Assembly (NCBI GenBank): GCA_002421745.1
Contig: DISC01000004.1
Span: 103,969 to 167,968 of the forward strand
Direction of reading: 5' to 3'
DNA length: 64,000 nucleotides
Origin: Patescibacteria group bacterium UBA6220
Lineage (GTDB): Bacteria; Patescibacteriota; Minisyncoccia; Minisyncoccales; Minisyncoccaceae
Part shown: positions 53,298-60,187 of the stretch, in pieces
Numbering within the stretch: position 1 is the first letter of the stretch
Layout of the letters: each line of letters opens with the position of its first letter
Position numbers and translations under genes: made by a program
The notes under the pieces: model-generated
Told to the model about the DNA's origin: nothing
Database searches by the model: none
The model's input: only the letters and a program-made list of their open reading frames with translations

Positions 53298-53921
53298 TTA
53301 TTTTTGTTCCAAGATTATTATTTCAGCCTTTTCTTCATCTCTAGCTCCTAAATTTTTCTTTTGAATACTATATTTATCTTGAGGGACAATATCCTTTTCT
53401 CCCATAGCCTTTAAAAAAGCTGCCAAAGCTTCGGGTTTTTTAGGATTATAAGCTGTTGGGATAACTACTTTCGGTTCTATTCTTGCAATTATTTTTTCTG
53501 CCTCTCTGAAGCCAATAGTTGTATCTCCATTAATTGGCACAATTAAAATATCAACCCTGCCAATATTTTCCAACTGCTCTTCGTTTAAATCATCTTCACC
53601 AAACATACCAAGATGACAAACCCTAATTCCCTCTCCATCAACAATATAAATAATGTTTTGTTTTTTTTCTAAAGTTAATGATGGAATTCCTTGAACAAAA
53701 ATTTCCTTAATTTCATATTCACCAAAAGCCGAAATAACAAACTGTCCGTCTGTTTTTGGTTTTACTTCTTCTGAGGCTGTAGTTTTTAAGAGAATGTCGG
53801 CGCCGAATTTGCCGGATTTTTTTTCCGATTCTTTAAGATCTATTTGAACTGAAATATTTTCTTTATCTTGAGATGTGCTTGCTATTTCAAAACAAGTGTC
53901 TCCGTACCAAGTTATTTTCAT
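53298..53921 (-). CDS. Metallo-beta-lactamase-fold protein
   Basis: 207 aa. The start MKITWYGDTCFEI and the internal VCHLGMFGEDDL, with VDILIVPINGDTTI and KVVIPTAYNP, match the Lactamase_B_3-like branch of the MBL fold. The usual HxHxDH zinc motif is not visible, so it may bind one metal or none. It is 9 nt upstream of gyrA and might be co-transcribed. Activity unknown. Confidence 0.78.
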   Translation of the reverse strand: MKITWYGDTCFEIASTSQDKENISVQIDLKESEKKSGKFGADILLKTTASEEVKPKTDGQFVISAFGEYEIKEIFVQGIPSLTLEKKQNIIYIVDGEGIRVCHLGMFGEDDLNEEQLENIGRVDILIVPINGDTTIGFREAEKIIARIEPKVVIPTAYNPKKPEALAAFLKAMGEKDIVPQDKYSIQKKNLGARDEEKAEIIILEQK

Positions 53922-53937
53922 AAATTTTTAAAAATTA

Positions 53938-54012
53938 TGGAGCGGGCAAGCAGAATCGAACTGCCGTCTCAACCTTGGCAAGGTTGCATAATAGCCACTA
54001 TACGATGCCCGC
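53938..54012 (-). tRNA. tRNA-Gly(GCC), CCA encoded
   Basis: 75 nt with CCA. Acceptor GCGGGCA/TGCCCGC, anticodon stem CAACC/GGTTG with loop TTGCCAA, T-loop TTCGATT. Confidence 0.95.
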
Positions 54013-54042
54013 AAAGCTGATATTGTTTATTTGTGTAAATTG

Positions 54043-54115
54043 TGCCGAGGTCCGGAATCGAACCGGAATCTAATGTTTTTCAGACATTCGCCGTGACCGA
54101 CTTGGCTACCTCGGC
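54043..54115 (-). tRNA. tRNA-Phe(GAA)
   Basis: 73 nt. Acceptor GCCGAGG/CCTCGGC, anticodon stem AATGT/ACATT with loop CTGAAAA, T-arm TCCGG-TTCGATT-CCGGA. No encoded CCA. Confidence 0.93.
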
Positions 54116-54207
54116 CTAGGATTCAATTTGTTGCTTTATTCTTCTCGGCCATCTTTATCTATCTTACTAAAATTTATTAATAATATCAAATAACATAATG
54201 ATTATCT

Positions 54208-54258
54208 GTTCGTCAGATTTTGGTAGATCTGACGTCAACTCACTCAACGCTCGTTGAC
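54208..54258 (+). repeat. Class 2 two-hairpin element, copy 6 (no T-arm tail)
   Basis: GTTCGTCAGATTTTGGTAGA forms hairpin 1 with ATCTGACG; hairpin 2 is drifted (GTCAAC...GTTGAC). It ends in a CTTCCGGCTTCTCGCC stretch and two ATTGTTAGGGACTCG copies (54276-54309) that run into class 1 copy B. Confidence 0.65.
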
Positions 54259-54301
54259 TTCCGGCTTCTCGCCTATTGTTAGGGACTCGGGACTATTGTT
54301 A

Positions 54302-54382
54302 GGGACTCGTCCTCGAATAAATCTCTGTTGAGATTTTTCTCGGACCGGGCTCGGGCTCGCCAGCCCTCCGCCTTCGAGTCTC
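54302..54382 (-). repeat. Class 1 T-arm-mimic element, copy B
   Basis: Minus strand. Outer stem GACTCG/CGAGTC matches the T-arm of tRNA-Val(UAC). Second arm GGGCT-GGCG-AGCCC. Third arm GTCC-GA-GAAAAATCTC / GAGATTTATTC-GA-GGAC with an AACA loop. The basal pair set GTCC/GGAC differs from the other copies in a compensatory way. Confidence 0.7.
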
Positions 54383-54397
54383 TTTACGGACAAATAA

Positions 54398-54438
54398 ATT
54401 TGCATATTACCTCACCAAAGGTGAGGTAATATGCAAAT
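54398..54438. repeat. 19-bp perfect hairpin downstream of tRNA-Val(UAC)
   Basis: Arms ATTTGCATATTACCTCACC and its complement with an AAA/TTT loop, 3 nt past the tRNA end. The trailing sequence is only weakly U-rich. Confidence 0.8.
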
Positions 54439-54441
54439 CTG

Positions 54442-54514
54442 TGGGTGATAAGGGACTCGAACCCCCAACCCCTTCGGTGTAAACGAAGTGCTCTACCAAT
54501 TGAGCTAACCACCC
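54442..54514 (-). tRNA. tRNA-Val(UAC)
   Basis: 73 nt. Acceptor GGGTGGT/ATCACCC, anticodon stem CTTCG/CGAAG with loop TTTACAC, T-loop TTCGAGT. Confidence 0.95.
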
Positions 54515-54560
54515 ATATTTCGGAGAGTTCAAGTCTGCTCCGAAAAATTATTAAATACTG

Positions 54561-54643
54561 TGCCCGGAGGGAGACTTGAACTCCCACGAGCAATGCTCAC
54601 TAGCACCTCAAGCTAGCCTGTCTACCAATTTCAGCATCCGGGC
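54561..54643 (-). tRNA. tRNA-Leu(GAG)
   Basis: 83 nt class II tRNA. Acceptor GCCCGGA/TCCGGGC, anticodon stem CTAGC/GCTAG with loop TTGAGGT, long variable arm, T-loop TTCAAGT. It begins 1 nt after the rplS stop, so it may be read from the rplS transcript. Confidence 0.93.
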
Positions 54644-54644
54644 C

Positions 54645-55157
54645 TTATTCTGCAGCTTCCACTTCTTCTACTATTTTTTTAGTATGATTAGCAGTTTTTA
54701 ATTTTGCCTTTCTGCCCTTGGCTGTTCTTAAGTAATACAACTTAGCTCTTCTTGTCTTTGTTTGTTTCGTGATTTCTATTTTTTCAACAGAAGGAGCATG
54801 TATTGGAAAAATCTTTTCTACGCCAATTCCTGAGATAACCTTTCTAACCGTAATGGTTGCGGAAATTCCTCGTCCATGCTTTACAGCCAAAACCTGTCCA
54901 TCAAAAATCTGAACTCTTTCTTTGTTTTTTTCTTTAATTTTTTGATAAACCTTTACCATATCTCCTTGTCTAATTTCGGGTAAATCTTTTTTTAGAGATG
55001 CTTCAATAATCCCTAATTCTTCTGGTTCTTCTACTACAACAACTTCTTCAACCGGTTCGGCTGGAGTTTCAACAATCTCTGCTTCTGTTACAGGAGTCTC
55101 AACAATAGTTTCTGTAGTTTCTTCAATATTTTCTTGTTTTTGTGTTTCTTCTGCCAT
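54645..55157 (-). CDS. rplS: Ribosomal protein L19
   Basis: 170 aa, against about 115 aa for typical L19. The L19 core begins near residue 60 (IRQGDMVKVYQKIKEKNKER) and contains the conserved ISATITVRKVISGIGVEKIF and RRAKLYYLR. The N-terminal ~55 residues are an acidic Glu/Val/Pro/Thr-rich extension (EETTETIVETPVTEAEIVET) not part of the ribosomal fold. The ORF is continuous from an ATG at 55157. The extension is probably disordered and its function is unknown. Confidence 0.94.
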   Translation of the reverse strand: MAEETQKQENIEETTETIVETPVTEAEIVETPAEPVEEVVVVEEPEELGIIEASLKKDLPEIRQGDMVKVYQKIKEKNKERVQIFDGQVLAVKHGRGISATITVRKVISGIGVEKIFPIHAPSVEKIEITKQTKTRRAKLYYLRTAKGRKAKLKTANHTKKIVEEVEAAE

Positions 55158-55184
55158 ACTTTTACTTATTATTTATCTTTGGTG

Positions 55185-55258
55185 TGGGCGTACCCTGACT
55201 CGAACAGGAGGCCTTTACGATGTCAACGTAACGCTCTAACCAACTGAGCTATACGCCC
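55185..55258 (-). tRNA. tRNA-Val(GAC)
   Basis: 74 nt. Acceptor GGGCGTA/TACGCCC, anticodon stem TTACG/CGTAA with loop TTGACAT, T-loop TTCGAGT. No encoded CCA. It has no adjacent class 1 element. Confidence 0.94.
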
Positions 55259-55370
55259 CTTAAAACGAATAGAGTCGCACATCTAATAACATAATTATAC
55301 TATGCGATTTTATTGATTTAGTCAATAAATACGCGCTATTTTGCAGTCCTATCGTTAATTTTACCATGAT

Positions 55371-55444
55371 GGACTCGTCTTCTCAAATTTCTACTGAAAT
55401 TTGCTCAGACCGGCTTCTCTCCGTCGAGAGAAATCTTCGAGTCC
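55371..55444 (-). repeat. Class 1 T-arm-mimic element, copy C
   Basis: Minus strand. Outer stem GGACTCG/CGAGTCC equals the T-arm half of tRNA-Ile(UAU). Second arm TTCTCTC-GACG-GAGAGAA. Third arm GTCT-GA-GCAAATTTC / GAAATTTGA-GA-AGAC with an AGTA loop. Confidence 0.78.
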
Positions 55445-55460
55445 GTCTTACGAAGTAAGT

Positions 55461-55496
55461 TTACAACAATGACTCCCAAGGGAGTCGTTGTTGTAA
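55461..55496. repeat. Long hairpin downstream of tRNA-Ile(UAU)
   Basis: 17-bp stem (TTACAACAATGACTCCC and complement, one mismatched or wobble pair) with a 2-nt loop, 4 nt from the tRNA end. Confidence 0.75.
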
Positions 55497-55499
55497 GTG

Positions 55500-55573
55500 T
55501 GCTCGTGGATGGACTCGAACCATCGACCCCGGCTTTATAAGAGCCGTGCTCTAACCAACTGAGCTACACGAGC
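55500..55573 (-). tRNA. tRNA-Ile(UAU)
   Basis: 74 nt. Acceptor GCTCGTG/CACGAGC, D-arm GCTC/GAGC, anticodon stem CGGCT/AGCCG with loop CTTATAA, so anticodon UAU. T-arm GATGG-TTCGAGT-CCATC. Most bacteria read AUA with a lysidine-modified CAU tRNA; a UAU gene is uncommon. Confidence 0.94.
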
Positions 55574-55580
55574 AGGGATT

Positions 55581-57425
55581 TTATTTCCCTTTCTTTCCTT
55601 TTATCAGACTTTCAAACTCTTCTTTTTCAATAGTTTCTTTTTTAATCAATGTTTCGGCAATTTTAGTTAACAACGACTTGTTTTCCATTAATATTTTTTC
55701 TGTCTCTGCTTGAGCTGTTGTTATTATCTTTTGAACTTCTTTATCTATTTCTTTAGCAACATCTTCGGAATAATTCTTTGTTTCGCCAAACTCTCTATCT
55801 AAATAGATATCGGTTTGCTTATCTCCAAAAACAATCGGTCCCATTGACGACATACCATAAGATTTAACAATGTTTCTAGCTATTCCCGAAGCTTTTGTTA
55901 AATCATCAGAAGCGCCTGTAGTAATATCATTAAATATCATTTTTTCTGAAAGATACCCAGCTAATAAAACTTTTATTTCCGCTTCAAATTCTTTTTTGGT
56001 TCTTAAAAATCTATCTTCAGTAGGAACCTTAAGAGTGTAACCTGCAGCCATACCTCTTGAAATAATTGAAATCTTTCTCACTGGCGAAGCTTCCGGCGTA
56101 AGAGCTGCCACCAAGCCATGTCCAGCTTCGTGATAAGCAGTTATCTTCTTTTCTTTATTTGACATTACATGGCTTCTTCTTTCAGGACCAAGTAATACTT
56201 TTTCAATAGAAACTAATAAATCATGCTGCGTAACAGCTTTATCGCCTTTTTTAGCAGCAAAAAGAGCAGCCTCATTAAATACATTAGATAAATCCGCTCC
56301 AGAAAATCCTGGGGTTCTTTCTGCAACTTCTCTTAATTTTACATTATCAGACAAAGGCTTTCCTTTAGAATGAATTTTTAAAATATCTTCTCTTTCTTCG
56401 ATATCCGGCAAATGAATAACTACTTTTCTGTCAAATCTTCCAGGTCTTAATAAGGCAGGATCCAAAACATCAGGCCTATTCGTAGCTGCTAAAATAATAA
56501 TTTTATCATTTTGCTCAAAGCCATCCATTTCTGTCAAAAGCTGATTTAAGGTTTGCTCTCTTTCTTCATGTCCCCCTGTGATAGCTGGCCCTCTAGTTTT
56601 TCCAATACTATCCAATTCATCAATAAAAATTAAACATGGTTGCTGTTTTTTTGCAGCTGCAAACAAACTTCTTACGCGACCAGAACCAACACCCACAAAC
56701 ATTTCTACAAAAGAAGAACCTGCTACAGAAAAAAATGGAACATTACTTTCTCCTGCCACGGCTCTAGCTAATAAGGTTTTTCCTGTACCAGCTGGACCAA
56801 CTAATAAAACTCCTTTAGGAATTCTAGCTCCCATTTTTAGATATTTTTGCGGATTTTTTAAAAAGTCCACCACTTCTTCTAGTTCTGCTTTTTCTTCTTT
56901 TAGCCCTGCCACATCTTTAAAAGTGATTGTTTCTTTTGGATGACCTTCGGCGCCAAAAAGCTTAGCTTTAGCTTTTGTAAAATCAAAAGTTTGAGCTGCG
57001 CCAGTTTTGGCTTGCTTGAAAAAAACCCAGAAGAAAACACCCAATAAAACAAACGGTAAAACTACCAACATTAAAAGAGGACTAAGCCAATCCCAAACAC
57101 TGCTTTGATTTACAAAAACAATAGATATATTACTTAATTTTGTTTTATCTACTCCGTAATTAAGCAAAGACAAACTAAGAGTGTCTGTTGTTTCTTTTTG
57201 GGTTTGCGATTTTGAGCCATCATTATAAACAATAGCAATATCATTACCAGACAACCTTAGCTCCCTAACTTTTTCATCATTAATATCTTTAGCTAATTGA
57301 GTAATAGAGGTTTCTTTTGGTTGAGCTGTAGGATTATTTACCAGCGTGAAAATAGCCCCTAAAGCTAAAAAAATCAAAACAACGATAATTATGTTTTTAA
57401 GCAGGCCCTTTATAGGACTTTTCAT
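55581..57425 (-). CDS. ftsH: ATP-dependent zinc metalloprotease FtsH
   Basis: 614 aa. Two N-terminal membrane helices (~8-28 and ~115-137) flank a small periplasmic domain. AAA module: Walker A GPAGTGKT (~206-213), FIDELDSIG (Walker B), second region of homology LLRPGRFDR with arginine fingers. Protease: HEAGH near 430. It degrades misfolded and regulatory membrane proteins as a hexamer. It follows rpsA by 9 nt and precedes tRNA-Ile. Confidence 0.97.
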   Translation of the reverse strand: MKSPIKGLLKNIIIVVLIFLALGAIFTLVNNPTAQPKETSITQLAKDINDEKVRELRLSGNDIAIVYNDGSKSQTQKETTDTLSLSLLNYGVDKTKLSNISIVFVNQSSVWDWLSPLLMLVVLPFVLLGVFFWVFFKQAKTGAAQTFDFTKAKAKLFGAEGHPKETITFKDVAGLKEEKAELEEVVDFLKNPQKYLKMGARIPKGVLLVGPAGTGKTLLARAVAGESNVPFFSVAGSSFVEMFVGVGSGRVRSLFAAAKKQQPCLIFIDELDSIGKTRGPAITGGHEEREQTLNQLLTEMDGFEQNDKIIILAATNRPDVLDPALLRPGRFDRKVVIHLPDIEEREDILKIHSKGKPLSDNVKLREVAERTPGFSGADLSNVFNEAALFAAKKGDKAVTQHDLLVSIEKVLLGPERRSHVMSNKEKKITAYHEAGHGLVAALTPEASPVRKISIISRGMAAGYTLKVPTEDRFLRTKKEFEAEIKVLLAGYLSEKMIFNDITTGASDDLTKASGIARNIVKSYGMSSMGPIVFGDKQTDIYLDREFGETKNYSEDVAKEIDKEVQKIITTAQAETEKILMENKSLLTKIAETLIKKETIEKEEFESLIKGKKGK

Positions 57426-57434
57426 ATTAAAATA

Positions 57435-58541
57435 TTATTTTAATCTTAAAGACATCCAATGTCTCTGTGGTTGAAAACTCAAAATTTGAAATTCGTATTC
57501 TTTGCCTATTTCTATTTTTTCTTTCATTTTAATTTCAGAACCAAATTCCGAGATGTGAATTAGTCCTTGAATTTTTGCATTATCCGCTTCTTCGGAAATG
57601 CCTTTTAGTTGAACAAAAGCTCCATAAGGATTAAATCTAACAACCTCACCTTTAATAGTGTCGCTGTTTTTTAAGTTTAGATTTTGCCAAGGATCTTTTT
57701 TAAGATTTTTAAGAGATAGAGAAACTCTACCTTGAGTAATATCAATTATTTGAGCTTTAACTTTTTCGCCAACCTCTACAAATTGGGCTGGATCTTCAAT
57801 TAATTGCCAATCTAATTCTGAAATATGAACCAATCCTTCCAAAAGTTCTTCTTCGGGAGTAGTCTCCAGTTCTTGTTCTGGCATAGCAAATTTTACAAAA
57901 GCTCCAAAATTTACTACTCCAGAAATTTTACCTTCAACAACATCCCCTACCTTCAAAACCTTAATGGCTTTTTGAACGTTTTCACTTTCTTTTGATTCTT
58001 CAGTTAAAATAATTTGACCAGCTTTTTCATCAAAATCTAAAATCTTCACTTTAATCTCTTGCCCAATGAATGATTGCAATTTTCTTAAAATTTTAGTTTT
58101 ATCTCCTTCCGGAACTCTAGGATATTTTTCCGGAGATAATTGCGAGGTTGGTAAAAATGCTGGAACTCCAGAAACTTCGGTGATTAAACCACCTTTATTC
58201 ACTTTCATAATCTTAACAGCGAATTCTTTATTTTCACCTTTAATATCTTTGATGTTTTTCCAAGCCAATTCTTTTTCAGCTTCTCTCAAAGATAACTCAA
58301 CAAAGCCCTCTTCATTTTCTGGGTCAATGACTTTGACAGAGATAGAATCTCCGATTTTTATATTTTTCAAAACGTTTTTAGCGTTTTGATATTCAGACCC
58401 GTAGATTATACCGGTCTTGCGTGGCCCCAAATCTAAAAAGATTGCGAGGTTTTCAATGGCTAAAACTTTGCCACTGACAATTTCTCCATTCCTTAAAACA
58501 TGAACAGAGTCTGTTAATTTTTGTAATGTTTCGTTTTGCAT
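57435..58541 (-). CDS. rpsA: Ribosomal protein S1 (four S1 domains)
   Basis: About 368 aa from the ATG at 58541 (MQNETLQKL); the 12-codon upstream extension from 58577 has no support. Four S1-type OB folds are visible: NGEIVSGKVLAIENLAIFLD, FAVKIMKVNKGGLITEVSG, VGDVVEGKISGVVNFGAFVK and KGEVVRFNPYGAFVQLKG. E. coli S1 has six domains, so this is a short form. It helps mRNA bind to the 30S subunit. It is upstream of ftsH in one operon. Confidence 0.9.
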   Translation of the reverse strand: MQNETLQKLTDSVHVLRNGEIVSGKVLAIENLAIFLDLGPRKTGIIYGSEYQNAKNVLKNIKIGDSISVKVIDPENEEGFVELSLREAEKELAWKNIKDIKGENKEFAVKIMKVNKGGLITEVSGVPAFLPTSQLSPEKYPRVPEGDKTKILRKLQSFIGQEIKVKILDFDEKAGQIILTEESKESENVQKAIKVLKVGDVVEGKISGVVNFGAFVKFAMPEQELETTPEEELLEGLVHISELDWQLIEDPAQFVEVGEKVKAQIIDITQGRVSLSLKNLKKDPWQNLNLKNSDTIKGEVVRFNPYGAFVQLKGISEEADNAKIQGLIHISEFGSEIKMKEKIEIGKEYEFQILSFQPQRHWMSLRLK

Positions 58542-58703
58542 ATAATTTTTTATAGCATAAAAGTTTTTAGAAAGCAAGAAAGCTAAATCTTTATAAAAGA
58601 TAGGAAATAAAAGGCTTTATGATTATATTTATGCTTATAAAATTATTATTTTTTGCTAAATTTTTCTTAAAGAATTCAAAGCCCTAGGGTGTGGACAAAA
58701 CCA

Positions 58704-58732
58704 TTGACATTTAACAGCTTACAGGGTAAAAT
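58704..58732 (+). promoter_or_regulatory. Strong sigma-70-type promoter
   Basis: TTGACA (58704-58709), 17-nt spacer, TAAAAT (58727-58732). Transcription would start near 58739, at the first base of the leader hairpin. Confidence 0.8.
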
Positions 58733-58738
58733 ATTGAC

Positions 58739-58761
58739 AACACTTCAAGAAGTGTTTTTAA
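58739..58761 (+). promoter_or_regulatory. Hairpin occupying the whole 5' leader of the 3D-domain gene
   Basis: AACACTTC and GAAGTGTT form an 8-bp stem with a 2-nt loop, followed by TTTTA. The ATG is 6 nt later. The leader has no Shine-Dalgarno sequence. It could be an attenuator or a 5'-end stabiliser. Confidence 0.6.
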
Positions 58762-58762
58762 T

Positions 58763-59245
58763 ATGAATAAAAAACAACATATCGCCTTATCCTGTTTTGC
58801 TCTTGTAATTGTTGGTTTGTGCGCCTTTAATATAGTAAGCGCTAACAAACAAACTAGCATAAACAACGGCCCGTTAACCATTTCCTACCCTATTAAGAAT
58901 ACCTTAATAGATTTAAATGAATTAACTGGTGAAGCTAAAACAGTAAAGACAAGAAAGATTTTGGTAGTAATCACTGCCTACTCTTCTACAGTTGATCAAA
59001 CTGACGACACTCCCTTTATTACCGCTAATGGTACATTTGTAAGGGATGGTATCGTGGCCAATAATATGCTTCCATTTGGAACAAAGCTAAAAATTCCAGA
59101 ACTCTATGGTGACAAAGAATTCGTAGTTGCCGATAGAATGAATGCTAGAAAAAGCTCCTATCATTTAGATGTTTGGATGCCTAGCAGATTGGAAGCTATA
59201 AACTTTGGAGTAAAAAAGGCCTATATCGAAGTTTCAGAAATCTAA
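58763..59245 (+). CDS. Secreted 3D-domain protein
   Basis: 160 aa. A signal peptide (MNKKQHIALSCFALVIVGLC...SA) is followed by a linker and a 3D domain at ~65-160. The motifs ITAYSSTVDQTDDTPFITANG, GIVANNMLPFGTKLKIP and ADRMNAR...LDVWMPS match, including the Asp residues that name the fold and are catalytic in MltA-type lytic transglycosylases. It likely acts on peptidoglycan outside the membrane. It has its own strong promoter and terminator and is the only plus-strand gene in this part of the window. Confidence 0.88.
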   Translation: MNKKQHIALSCFALVIVGLCAFNIVSANKQTSINNGPLTISYPIKNTLIDLNELTGEAKTVKTRKILVVITAYSSTVDQTDDTPFITANGTFVRDGIVANNMLPFGTKLKIPELYGDKEFVVADRMNARKSSYHLDVWMPSRLEAINFGVKKAYIEVSEI

Positions 59246-59256
59246 TTCTAACAATA

Positions 59257-59283
59257 AAACCAATCCATTAGGATTGGTTTTTT
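59257..59283 (+). terminator. Terminator of the 3D-domain gene
   Basis: AAACCAATCC/GGATTGGTTT with an ATTA loop and a T-run, 12 nt past the stop. Confidence 0.9.
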
Positions 59284-59290
59284 GTTTGGA

Positions 59291-59326
59291 TAAATAAAAA
59301 ACGTCTTATTTATTTTAAATAAGACG
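59291..59326 (-). terminator. Terminator of the 73-aa gene
   Basis: Minus-strand CGTCTTATTT/AAATAAGACG with an AAAAT loop followed by TTTTTTATTT, 11 nt past the stop at 59337. Confidence 0.8.
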
Positions 59327-59336
59327 CCGAGCACCC

Positions 59337-59558
59337 CTATATAATTATTATCTCAATTTCAACGAATTGTATATTTTTTTCTTTTAGCCAGTCCCTTGTT
59401 AGGTCTGCATCCTTGTGATTGAGCACAATACTACATGGCCCAAAAAGAACCAAAAGATCTGAACGAACAGATTTGATATTGGAAGATCTCAGGAATTCCT
59501 CAAAAGCAACATTATCTGTCTCTTTTTCAAGCATAAACATTGGAAATTTCGAAATCAT
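59337..59558 (-). CDS. Small hypothetical protein (73 aa)
   Basis: Supported as a gene by its own terminator, a GGTGAG ribosome-binding-like sequence just before the ATG at 59558, and a perfect palindrome in the upstream region. The protein (MISKFPMFMLEKETDNVAFE...) looks like a small alpha/beta domain with a strand-rich C-terminus (NIQFVEIEIIII). No Cys pair or membrane helix stands out. I do not recognise it. Low complexity is absent and the reading frame is clean. Confidence 0.55.
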   Translation of the reverse strand: MISKFPMFMLEKETDNVAFEEFLRSSNIKSVRSDLLVLFGPCSIVLNHKDADLTRDWLKEKNIQFVEIEIIII

Positions 59559-59572
59559 TTTCTCACCATATA

Positions 59573-59586
59573 GCGACTATAGTCGC
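59573..59586. promoter_or_regulatory. 14-bp perfect palindrome upstream of the 73-aa gene
   Basis: GCGACTATAGTCGC, 15 nt before the ATG. It is a candidate operator for a dimeric regulator; a role as a short hairpin is also possible. Confidence 0.45.
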
Positions 59587-59687
59587 AATAAACCTATACC
59601 ATCTTCGAATATTAATGTCAAAACACTCCTCTTTCTTTAAATCAAAACTTTTATTTTTTCCATTGTTAGGGGCTCGCATAATCATCT

Positions 59688-59735
59688 GTTCGTCAGATTC
59701 TACTAAATCTGACGTCAATTAGCTCACGCTAATTG
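59688..59735 (+). repeat. Class 2 two-hairpin element, copy 7 (no tail)
   Basis: GTTCGTCAGATTCTACTAAA begins hairpin 1 (GTCAGATT/AATCTGAC); hairpin 2 is TCAATTAGC/GCTAATTGA. The T-arm tail is replaced by a partial class 1 element (59736-59824, containing GCTCAGGCCTGGGTTTTCGT), which ends at an ATTGTTAGGGACTCG junction. Confidence 0.7.
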
Positions 59736-59824
59736 ATTTGCTAAAATTTGCTCAGGCCTGGGTTTTCGTCGAAGATTAGGGCCTGCCTCAGCGCCGTCGC
59801 GCTTCCGGCTTCTCGTCCATTGTT

Positions 59825-59903
59825 AGGGACTCGCCTTCTCAAATTTTTACTAAAATTTGCTCAGGCCTGGGTTTTCGTCGTCACGAAAACCCTTCGAGTC
59901 CCT
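59825..59903 (-). repeat. Class 1 T-arm-mimic element, copy D (best-preserved)
   Basis: Minus strand. Outer stem AGGGACTCG/CGAGTCCCT (9 bp) equals the T-arm 3' half of tRNA-Leu(UAA). Second arm GGGTTTTCGT-GACG-ACGAAAACCC (10 bp). Third arm GCCT-GA-GCAAATTTT / AAAATTTGA-GA-AGGC with an AGTA loop. All three arms are perfect or near perfect. Confidence 0.8.
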
Positions 59904-59917
59904 ATCCATAGCATAGC

Positions 59918-59953
59918 AAACTAAAAAAACGGCAATAGCCGTTCTTTTAGTTT
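59918..59953. repeat. Long hairpin downstream of tRNA-Leu(UAA)
   Basis: AAACTAAAA...TTTTAGTTT encloses AACGGC/GCCGTT with small bulges, 5 nt from the tRNA 3' end. Confidence 0.75.
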
Positions 59954-59958
59954 AATAG

Positions 59959-60041
59959 TGCCTCGGGAGGGACTCGAACCCTCAAGGTCAAGGACCAGCG
60001 GATTTTAAGTCCGCCCTGTATACCAATTCCAGCACCGAGGC
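59959..60041 (-). tRNA. tRNA-Leu(UAA)
   Basis: 83 nt class II tRNA. Acceptor GCCTCGG/CCGAGGC, anticodon stem GCGGA/TCCGC with loop CTTAAAA, T-arm GAGGG-TTCGAGT-CCCTC. Confidence 0.95.
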
Positions 60042-60057
60042 TAATATAACACACTTG

Positions 60058-60129
60058 AGGCGTGGGCGGGAGTCGCACCCGCGCATGAGAGTTTTGCAGA
60101 CTCTTGCCTTCCTACTTGGCTACCACGCC
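60058..60129 (-). tRNA. tRNA-Cys(GCA)
   Basis: 72 nt. Acceptor GGCGTGG/CCACGCC, anticodon stem AGAGT/ACTCT with loop CTGCAAA, T-loop TGCGACT. No encoded CCA and no adjacent class 1 element. Confidence 0.93.
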
Positions 60130-60187
60130 AATAAAATGGTTTTACCATATTATTAATTTTTTTTCTACCCTGTAACTCAAACTATAT

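Noticed and set aside
54384..54593. 69-aa minus-strand frame over tRNA-Val
   Set aside because: It covers a tRNA gene and a perfect palindrome; not coding.
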